Positions 1-6,497 of a stretch of 64,000 nt of DNA are shown here, piece by piece; within the stretch, counting starts at the first letter, position 1; each line of letters begins with the position of its first letter. The translations under genes were made by a program, and so were the position numbers. The notes under the pieces were generated by a model. That model saw nothing but the letters and a program-made list of their open reading frames with translations. It did no database searches and was not told the DNA's origin. This DNA comes from Gemmatimonadaceae bacterium (GTDB lineage Bacteria; Gemmatimonadota; Gemmatimonadetes; Gemmatimonadales; Gemmatimonadaceae), in the NCBI GenBank assembly GCA_020846935.1, contig JADLCY010000011.1, positions 124,001 through 188,000 on the forward strand. Direction: 5' to 3'.

Positions 1-18
1 GGTAATACTCCGGTACCG

Positions 19-102
19 GGAGGGCTAGTCTAATGGTAAGGCACCGGTCTTGAAAACCGGCGCGCAGAGATGCGCTTGTGGGTTCGAGTCCCACGCCCTC
101 CG
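19..102 (+). tRNA. tRNA-Ser (anticodon TGA)
   Basis: A complete cloverleaf can be drawn. The 7-bp acceptor GGAGGGC pairs with GCCCTCC (95-101), and the discriminator is G102. The anticodon stem is 44-48/56-60, with loop CTTGAAA and anticodon TGA at 51-53. A long class-II variable arm (62-75, GCGCA/TGCGC) and a T arm with a TTCGAGT loop follow. The TGA anticodon, long variable arm and G73 all indicate serine. The D arm (TAGTCTAATGGTAAGGC) looks more like that of a class-I tRNA than the usual serine GCCGAGTGG form. CCA is not encoded. Confidence 0.93.
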
Positions 103-239
103 TCTCGTCCCACAGCCCGCGCGACGCGTGGGGCGCCGACGTCGCAGACGAAGGGGCGTGACGGTGACGATGCCGCCTTCAGCGGCCGCGCCCGGCAGCG
201 GCATGCTGGAGGTGCCTCCCTGGCCGGAGAGCCTGGCCG

Positions 240-2111
240 TCAGCGAGTGACCGTCAGCGTGATGGTCAACGTCTTTGACAGCGACGTCGCACCGCTCCCC
301 GAAGCCGCCGTCACGACGATCGGATAGGTACCCGCCGCCGTGCCACCGGTGAGCACCGGAGGCGCCGTCGTGTTGCTCTCGCCCCCACCTCCGCACGACG
401 CCAGCAGCCCCATGGCGACCGCGGCCACGGCCAGGCCTCGGCATCGCGATCGCGCGAACATGACAACCCCCGAAAGCAGCACCACGACCAGCACGATGGA
501 GTCGCCTTCGGTACCGGTCCACGTGGTGATCATGCCGGAGCTTCCCCGCGTGGGCGCCGTCGTGGTGATCGTCAGCGTGGTCGACAGCGCAGCCCCGTTA
601 GGCGTGACCGTCGGCGGAGCAAAGGCGCAGGCCGTCGTGGGCGGCAACCCCGCGCACGCGAAGCTCACCGCCTGGGTGAAGCCACCGCTGGGGGTCACGG
701 TCAGGCTCGCGGTGACGCTCTGTCCCGCGGCTACCGAGGTGGCCACGGGACTCGAGGTCGTGAACGTGAAGTCCGCTACGGCCGGCGCCGGACGCAACGG
801 CGTGCAGGGCACCTGGTTGGTCGTATCGCACAGCTTCACCAGGTAGGGCCGCGTCTCCCCGCTGGGCGTACGCGGGCCGATCCCGTCGCCAACGATGTAC
901 TGCCCATCCTGGCTGATCGCCGACGCCGTTACGAGGGAGACGCCGGTCATCCGGAAGCCCTGATCGATCAGCACCTGGCGCAGCTCCCGGATGCTCGCCG
1001 ACTCCGTCCAGATGAAGGCCGTACCCGCTCCGTATCGCTGGACCGGGTTGAAGCTCAGCGGCCCCGCCGAGGAGATTCCGACGACAACCTTCCCGTTGTC
1101 GCTGACGCCCGTCGCGACTGCGTGTGTGTGCCCCGCCAGGGGACCAATGGCTTGCATCCCCCCGGATGAGGTCCAGCGGAACGCGCGACTTCCGTTGGTG
1201 GAGCTGTTGCCAACCCGGACTTCGACGCCCCCCTGACCTACGATCGTGCTGCCATCCGCCGATACGCGCGTCGCGATGCTGAAGTATCCCGGCGCGAGCG
1301 CCCCGAGGTTCTGGAACCCGCCGGCGGCCGTCCATCGAAAGGCACCGGAGCGAAATCCGGTGAAGGACTGCGGATCGGCAAAGGTCGCGTCCCCGACAAT
1401 GACATCGCCCGCCGCACTGATGCCGGTGGCCCGCGAGTCCCGCCCGGCGCCCGCAGGAGGAGCCATGGCGACCATTCCCGCCGCGGTCCAGCGAAATGCG
1501 TGCTGCGTCGCTCCCGACCCTACCTGCGAAACGCCGACGACCACACTGCCATCCGCGCTCGTCGCCGTCGCCATCGAGGTCCGGCTGGCGTTGTTCGAAG
1601 GATCGAGCGTCCCGAGATCCACGAGGCCTCCGGCCCGCGTCCAGCGAAACGCATGGAACGGTGTGAAGTCGCCGCGATCGGCAAAGCCCACCACCACGTC
1701 ATCCGCCGCGCGTGACGACCCGAAGGCCGCGCTCCCCGCCGACCCTGTCGACCCGCCACCAATCGCCATGGCTCCACCACTCACGCTCGCCTGATTGGGA
1801 GTCAGCAGCTGCTCGATCTCGTAAAGGCTTCGGTCGGTGACCGGGTCGCACTTGCCGAGGTGGGGCTGCCAGCGACCGCTGGTATTGGCGCGCTGCAGGT
1901 CGTTCCCGATCATAAAGAGCACGCGGGGGCTGACCAACGTCAGCGTGTTCCTGGTGGCGTCCGGCCGCAGGTAGAGATCGTCGAACATCTGGTATAGCTG
2001 CTGACGAGTCAGATCGATCTCCTCGACGGCGGAGCTGCACATGCTCCACTGCGCACCAGCAGGCGCCGGAACGAGCGCGACGATGGCAAAGACCGCGACT
2101 GGAAAGCGCAT
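240..2111 (-). CDS. Secreted HAF-repeat protein with C-terminal Ig-like and membrane/Cys-Gly segment
   Basis: A 623-residue protein with a classical signal peptide (hydrophobic residues 4-20, then AGAQ). At least five HAF extracellular repeats follow, each carrying AFRWT (one AFIWT) followed by a GGxxxLG-type strand, roughly residues 150-400. The C-terminal third holds an Ig-like segment with FACAGLPPTTACAF, then a hydrophobic stretch, an Arg-rich break, a lipobox-like LLASCGGGG and a final beta hairpin (AAGTYPIVVTAASG). From memory, this Ig - membrane - CGGGG - hairpin ending recurs in Acidobacteria and relatives. Role: probably a cell-surface or exported protein; substrate and partner unknown. 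The gene stands alone, and the roughly 295 bp upstream show no clear riboswitch. No good ribosome-binding site precedes this ATG, but the signal peptide supports it. Confidence 0.8.
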   Translation of the reverse strand: MRFPVAVFAIVALVPAPAGAQWSMCSSAVEEIDLTRQQLYQMFDDLYLRPDATRNTLTLVSPRVLFMIGNDLQRANTSGRWQPHLGKCDPVTDRSLYEIEQLLTPNQASVSGGAMAIGGGSTGSAGSAAFGSSRAADDVVVGFADRGDFTPFHAFRWTRAGGLVDLGTLDPSNNASRTSMATATSADGSVVVGVSQVGSGATQHAFRWTAAGMVAMAPPAGAGRDSRATGISAAGDVIVGDATFADPQSFTGFRSGAFRWTAAGGFQNLGALAPGYFSIATRVSADGSTIVGQGGVEVRVGNSSTNGSRAFRWTSSGGMQAIGPLAGHTHAVATGVSDNGKVVVGISSAGPLSFNPVQRYGAGTAFIWTESASIRELRQVLIDQGFRMTGVSLVTASAISQDGQYIVGDGIGPRTPSGETRPYLVKLCDTTNQVPCTPLRPAPAVADFTFTTSSPVATSVAAGQSVTASLTVTPSGGFTQAVSFACAGLPPTTACAFAPPTVTPNGAALSTTLTITTTAPTRGSSGMITTWTGTEGDSIVLVVVLLSGVVMFARSRCRGLAVAAVAMGLLASCGGGGESNTTAPPVLTGGTAAGTYPIVVTAASGSGATSLSKTLTITLTVTR

Positions 2112-2406
2112 GGGCGAGGCACTCGGCCGACGACCTGGGTATCGTGCGCGACATCGGGCTCATGGGCAACCCTCGGCGCGGGCCGGACGAGGGTCCGGCT
2201 GAGACATCGCCAACGGGCCCCGGGGGGAAACGGCGATCAGCCAACCCGGAGGATCTCCATCGAGGCAGGCCTTCATCCCGGCCGCGCGGCACGTCCGCGT
2301 CGCGGTGCGCCCGGCGGTTCTCGATGCGCTCATGGATCGCGGGCATGGGTCGTCATTGGCTTCCCGCTCGTCGCCCGCCCTGTTAGACTCCGCGTTCCGC
2401 ACGACG

Positions 2407-2497
2407 GGAGACGTGGCCGAGAGGCTGAAGGCGGCGGTTTGCTAAACCGTTATAGGGCCTTAAAGCCCTATCGAGGGTTCGAATCCCTCCGTCTCCG
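2407..2497 (+). tRNA. tRNA-Ser (anticodon GCT)
   Basis: Acceptor GGAGACG (2407-2413) pairs with CGTCTCC (2490-2496), and the discriminator is G2497. The D arm TGGCCGAGAGGCTGAAGGC is typical of serine. The anticodon stem is 2434-2438/2446-2450, with GCT at 2441-2443. A long variable arm (TAGGGC...GCCCTA) and a T arm GAGGG-TTCGAAT-CCCTC complete it. It lies 63 bp upstream of gltX on the same strand. Confidence 0.97.
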
Positions 2498-2560
2498 CTC
2501 AAGCGGCAGGTGATTGGGGACAGGCCTCGCCTGCCCACCCGATCCCTGCCGCTTCTCCTT

Positions 2561-4006
2561 ATGCCCGCGTCCGCGCCTCGCCTCCGTTTCGCCCCCTCCC
2601 CCACCGGCTACCTCCACGTCGGTGGGGCACGCACCGCCCTCTTCAACTGGCTCTGGGCCCGCAAGACCGGCGGCGCGTTCCTCCTCCGCATCGAGGACAC
2701 GGACAAGGCCCGTAGCACCGACGAGAGCACGCGCGCCATCTTCGATGGCCTCCGCTGGCTCGGCCTCGACTGGGACGAAGAGGTCACGTTTCAGGGCGCC
2801 AACCTCGAGCGCCACCGGCGCGACGCGTACCGCCTCCTCGAGGCCGGCAAGGCGTATCGCGACTTCACCACCGCCGAGGAACTCGAACGCCGGCGCGCCG
2901 AGGCGGAGGCGCGTGGCGAGGTGTTCACGTTTGACCGACGCCTGGCCGAGCTGCCGCAGGCCGAGCTCGACGCACGCATCGCCCGCGGCGACCCCTTCAC
3001 CATCCGCTTCCGCGTTCCGCCGGGAAGCACGGCGTGGGACGACCTCGTCCACGGGACCATCACGTTCCCGAACAAGGACATCGACGACTTCATCATCCTC
3101 CGCTCCGACGCCACGCCGATCTACAACCACGCCGTGGTCTCTGACGACATCGCCATGGGCATCACGCTCGTGATGCGCGGGGACGACCACATCTCCAACA
3201 CGCCCAAGCAGATCCTGCTCTACGAGGCGCTCGGGGCTGCGCTGCCCCAGTTCGCCCACTTGCCGATGATCCATGGCACCGACGGAAAGAAGCTCTCGAA
3301 GCGACGCGGAGCGGTCGCGGTCGGTGACTACCAACACGAGGGCATTCTGCCCTCGGCGATGCGCAACTTTCTTGCACTCCTTGGTTGGTCGCCGGGTGGC
3401 GACGTCGAGGTCATGTCGCAGGACGAACTCGTGGCGCGCTTCTCACAGGACGGCCTCCTGCGAAAGGCCGCGGTCTTCGACCTGAAAAAGCTCGAGTGGA
3501 TGAATGGCCAGCACATGATGCTGCTGCCCATCGATGCGCTCGACGACTATCTCCGCCCGTTCCTCGTGGCCGCCGGCCTGGCGACCGATGCCGAGCTCGT
3601 GGAACGGCGCGCGTGGTGGCGGGCGCTGCTCGAGCTGCTCCGCGTGCGCGCACGAACCGTGAACGACCTCGTCCGACTCGCGCGGCCGTACTTCGTGAGC
3701 GACCTCTCGTACGACGAAGCGGCCGTGAAGAAACACTGGAAAGACAGACCGGCCACGGCGGAACTGCTCGACGCCGTCGCCGCGACGCTCGAGGCCACGG
3801 ACTGGTCCGCGGCGGACATGGAGTCGCGGCTTCGCGCGCTTGGTGAGAGCCGGGGGATCGGCACGAAGCTCTTCCAGCCGCTTCGCCTGGCGCTGACCGG
3901 CCTTGCCGAGAGCCCGGGGATCTTCGACGTCCTGCTCGTCCTCGGCCGCGAACGCTCGCTCCACCGGATTCGTGCCGCCGCCGCCATGCTGCGGCCGCAG
4001 GGCTGA
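2561..4006 (+). CDS. gltX: Glutamyl-tRNA synthetase
   Basis: Charges tRNA-Glu with glutamate in the cytoplasm. This is a class I aminoacyl-tRNA synthetase of 481 residues, the normal bacterial length. The start is the ATG at 2561, because the protein then opens MPASAPRLRFAPSPTGYLHV, the conserved N-terminus. The ORF extends 17 codons further upstream, but that part has no family similarity. The HIGH-type signature is GYLHVGGA near residue 16, and the KMSKS-type loop is KLSKR near residue 247. The C-terminal anticodon-binding domain runs from about residue 330. The window alone cannot tell discriminating from non-discriminating GluRS. The next gene starts 2 nt after the stop, so the two are probably co-transcribed. 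Confidence 0.96.
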   Translation: MPASAPRLRFAPSPTGYLHVGGARTALFNWLWARKTGGAFLLRIEDTDKARSTDESTRAIFDGLRWLGLDWDEEVTFQGANLERHRRDAYRLLEAGKAYRDFTTAEELERRRAEAEARGEVFTFDRRLAELPQAELDARIARGDPFTIRFRVPPGSTAWDDLVHGTITFPNKDIDDFIILRSDATPIYNHAVVSDDIAMGITLVMRGDDHISNTPKQILLYEALGAALPQFAHLPMIHGTDGKKLSKRRGAVAVGDYQHEGILPSAMRNFLALLGWSPGGDVEVMSQDELVARFSQDGLLRKAAVFDLKKLEWMNGQHMMLLPIDALDDYLRPFLVAAGLATDAELVERRAWWRALLELLRVRARTVNDLVRLARPYFVSDLSYDEAAVKKHWKDRPATAELLDAVAATLEATDWSAADMESRLRALGESRGIGTKLFQPLRLALTGLAESPGIFDVLLVLGRERSLHRIRAAAAMLRPQG

Positions 4007-4008
4007 CC

Positions 4009-4671
4009 GTGACCGATCCGCTCACCCATATCGAGCGGAAGGTCTATCACTACCTTCTCGACTTCCTAGCGGAACACACGTATCAGCCCAGCGTCCGCGA
4101 GATCGGTCGGCGCCTTCGCATCAAGTCGACCAAGACGGTCGCCGAGCTGCTGCAGTCGCTGGCCGACAAGGGATATCTCGAACGTGAGCCTGGTCGCTCG
4201 CGCGGGGTGAAGATCGTCGGCGCCGCGAGCATGGGTGGAGTGCAGCCCGTGCCGCTCTACGCCCGCGTGAACCCGGTGCAGCCGTACCTCACCAGCGAGA
4301 ATCGTGAGCGCTTCGTGCAGGTCGACCGCTCCCTCGTCCCGACCGACGACACCTGGTTGCTGCGCGTCGTTGGTAACGACATGGCAAACCGTGGCGTGCT
4401 TGCCGGCGACTGGGCGCTGATCAGTCCCTCGACGAGGGCACGCGATGGGGATCTCGTGGCCGCCAGGATCGGTGCGCACGTCGTCGTAAGGCTCGTCACG
4501 CACCTTGGCGCCGTGCTTTCGCTCTCGACCGCCACCGAGGGCGCGCCAGAGACCTTCCTTGGCCCTGCCGACGACTTCGCGGTGCTCGGCGTGGTCGTGG
4601 GCGTCATGCGCGCACGCGAGGAGCCAGACGCCGGTGAGCCCGGGGCTCCCTTCGGACATCGACCATCGTGA
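4009..4671 (+). CDS. LexA-like transcriptional regulator lacking the autoproteolysis residues
   Basis: A 220-residue protein with the LexA two-domain plan. Residues 1-70 form a winged helix (PSVREIGRRLRIKS then a GYLEREPGRSRGVKI wing). Residues 80-205 are an S24/LexA-fold domain. Aligned by eye with E. coli LexA, the Ala-Gly cleavage pair becomes Pro89-Val90 (VNPVQPYL). The catalytic Ser in GMSM becomes Asp124 (GNDM), and the catalytic Lys in VTVKRL becomes Arg161 (VVVRLV). Each change is visible in the DNA. Autocleavage should therefore be impossible, so this is either a constitutive repressor or one controlled some other way. It uses a GTG start 2 nt after gltX. I see no obvious palindromic operator in its vicinity. 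Calling it the SOS repressor would be unsafe. Confidence 0.85.
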   Translation: MTDPLTHIERKVYHYLLDFLAEHTYQPSVREIGRRLRIKSTKTVAELLQSLADKGYLEREPGRSRGVKIVGAASMGGVQPVPLYARVNPVQPYLTSENRERFVQVDRSLVPTDDTWLLRVVGNDMANRGVLAGDWALISPSTRARDGDLVAARIGAHVVVRLVTHLGAVLSLSTATEGAPETFLGPADDFAVLGVVVGVMRAREEPDAGEPGAPFGHRPS

Positions 4672-4729
4672 ACCACGCGGCGTGACCCGGTGCGCGGGCG
4701 TCGTGGCGCATTCACCCGCGCGCAACTCA

Positions 4730-5641
4730 TCACGGGTCGCTGATGACCTTCACCTCGGTCTTCTTCTTCTTTTCCGCTTCCTTCCGCTCACGCTCCTTGC
4801 GTTCGCGGATCTGCCGGACGGCGCGGCGGAACTCTTCCTCGTTCATGGCCTGCTGGGCCTGCGCGATGATCTCCACGCGCATCGCATCGAGCCGGCGCTG
4901 GCGGTCGTAGGCGATCGGGTTTCCCTGCTGGTTCATGGGCAGCAGGCCGAGGAGCGCGGTCGGGATCGACACCTTGCCCAGGCGGATGAACTGCTGGTCG
5001 ACGCCGTACTTCTTGCCGTCTTTCGTCGTGTAGGTCCAGTCCCCCCGCTCGAACTTGTTCGGCTGATAGGTGTTCTCGGCGACGGAATCGCGGTACGCGA
5101 GGATGAGCGCCGAGACCGCGCTGTCGAGCTTGGCGTCACCCACGAGCGGCGCCGCCGTGACCGCCGGCGATTCGACCCAGATGCGGGGCTCGGTGTAGCC
5201 CGGCTGCACACCACGCACCGGGCCCTGGCCGGTGATGAGCGGGCCACTGGTCGGGCCGAGCACACGTGGCGCGGTACTGGCCGGCGGGATCGCCGAGGGT
5301 ACCTCGGCGGGCGCGGCGACCGTCACGGGTGGTTGCGACCGCGGCGGCGCAGGCTCCACGGTCGGCCGCCGTGACGACTCAGGTGCGAGTCGAGCGCTCG
5401 GTACGGCGAGGGCGACCTGATCGCGCCGAGGCGCCACCGTGAGATAGCGGAGCCGCTCGACCGGCGGAGCGGAGCGCGTCTCTCCCATCAGGAATGTGAT
5501 GGCGCGCGGAAACTGGAGGACGTTCCACAAGCCGACCGCAAGCAGCGCGTGCACGACGATCGAGATCGCGGTCGCGCGAGCGCCCCGGGGTGGTTCCCCG
5601 CGGTCGCTTGCCTGCGTCCCGTGTCCTCGAAGTCTGAGCAT
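4730..5641 (-). CDS. Single-pass, proline-rich membrane protein of unknown function
   Basis: A 303-residue protein with one N-terminal membrane segment (about residues 25-43, SIVVHALLAVGLWNVL). A Pro/Ala/Arg-rich linker (about 70-160) and a folded region (about 165-250) containing PNKFERGDWTYTTKDGKKYG follow. The C-terminal helix is highly charged and lysine-rich, probably a coiled coil. The plan resembles a TonB-type periplasm-spanning protein, but I see no TonB C-terminal domain. GAGG 5-8 nt before the ATG is a reasonable ribosome-binding site. It converges on the LexA-like gene with a 58-bp gap. I do not recognise the family. Confidence 0.6.
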   Translation of the reverse strand: MLRLRGHGTQASDRGEPPRGARATAISIVVHALLAVGLWNVLQFPRAITFLMGETRSAPPVERLRYLTVAPRRDQVALAVPSARLAPESSRRPTVEPAPPRSQPPVTVAAPAEVPSAIPPASTAPRVLGPTSGPLITGQGPVRGVQPGYTEPRIWVESPAVTAAPLVGDAKLDSAVSALILAYRDSVAENTYQPNKFERGDWTYTTKDGKKYGVDQQFIRLGKVSIPTALLGLLPMNQQGNPIAYDRQRRLDAMRVEIIAQAQQAMNEEEFRRAVRQIRERKERERKEAEKKKKTEVKVISDP

Positions 5642-5839
5642 TCAGCCTCGCTGCTGTGGCCGCCCGTGCATGACACGACCGTCTGGAGGGCCCCTACGAA
5701 TGGGGCTCGGCGCTCCCATCAGTGCCGCGTGTCCGGCCACCCGTCATACGTCAGTCGTACCCCACTGCTGGGTTGCCCTTCCCCTTCAACGCCCGTGCCA
5801 TCATCAACGCTGACAGCGCGTTGCCCCGCGACGGACCGT

Positions 5840-6457
5840 TCAGACAACCGGATTTCGCACCGTGCTGATCCCCACGAGTTCCACCTCGACCTGATCCCCG
5901 GAACTTAGTCGCCCGACACCCGCCGGCGTGCCCGTGGCAACCAGATCTCCAGGTTCCAGGGTCATGATGTGCGAGATGAACGACAGGCAGAAGGGAATCG
6001 AAAAGACCATCTGACTGGAATTCCCACGCTGCCGCTCGGCGCCGTTCACCCGGGTGATGACCTCGATGTTGGCGAGATCGACTTCGCCGAAGAATGGCTC
6101 GCCCACCGCGCAGAACGTGTCGAATCCCTTCGCGCGCGTCCATTGCGAATCCTTGCGCTGCAGATCACGCGCGGTGATATCGTTCAGCGCCACGATCGCC
6201 CGCACCGCGCGCCGCGCCTCCGCTTCGGAGGCGTGGCGGAGCGTGGACCCGATCAGCACGGCGATCTCGCCTTCGTGCTCGACCTGCGACGACTGCGGCG
6301 GGAGAACGATCGCGTCTCCGGTGCCGATGAGGCTCGACGGCGGCTTGAGGAAGAACAGCGGCTCCGAGTCGGGGACGGCATTCCCGAGTTCCCGGGCGTG
6401 TTCGGCGTAGTTGCGGCCGATGCACACGATCTTTGACGGGCGCGGTACGAGAGGCAT
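5840..6457 (-). CDS. Fumarylacetoacetate hydrolase (FAH) family protein
   Basis: Probable cytosolic metal-dependent hydrolase, decarboxylase or isomerase of the FAH fold. It has 205 residues if translation begins at MPLVPRPSKIVCIGRNY, where the conserved domain starts; the ORF continues 45 codons upstream without similarity. Visible signatures are GRNYAEHARELG, the metal-site EHEGEIAVLIG, NDITARDLQ, KGFDTF and the C-terminal LEPGDLVATGTPAGVG. Members act on diverse 2-keto or acylpyruvate substrates (acylpyruvase, oxaloacetate decarboxylase, 2-hydroxyhepta-2,4-diene-1,7-dioate isomerase), and the neighbours give no clue to which. It lies 40 bp downstream of the DinG-like gene on the same strand. 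Confidence 0.88.
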   Translation of the reverse strand: MPLVPRPSKIVCIGRNYAEHARELGNAVPDSEPLFFLKPPSSLIGTGDAIVLPPQSSQVEHEGEIAVLIGSTLRHASEAEARRAVRAIVALNDITARDLQRKDSQWTRAKGFDTFCAVGEPFFGEVDLANIEVITRVNGAERQRGNSSQMVFSIPFCLSFISHIMTLEPGDLVATGTPAGVGRLSSGDQVEVELVGISTVRNPVV

Positions 6458-6497
6458 GGACGGGCGGTGAGCGAGTAGGCGTTTGCCAGCGAATGGT

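Noticed and set aside
2112-2406. Possible c-di-GMP or other riboswitch upstream of the HAF gene
   Set aside because: I looked on both strands for the conserved GEMM elements and other common aptamer cores and found none.
4009-4671. Calling the LexA-like gene the SOS repressor
   Set aside because: All autoproteolysis residues are replaced, and I see no LexA box; function left open.
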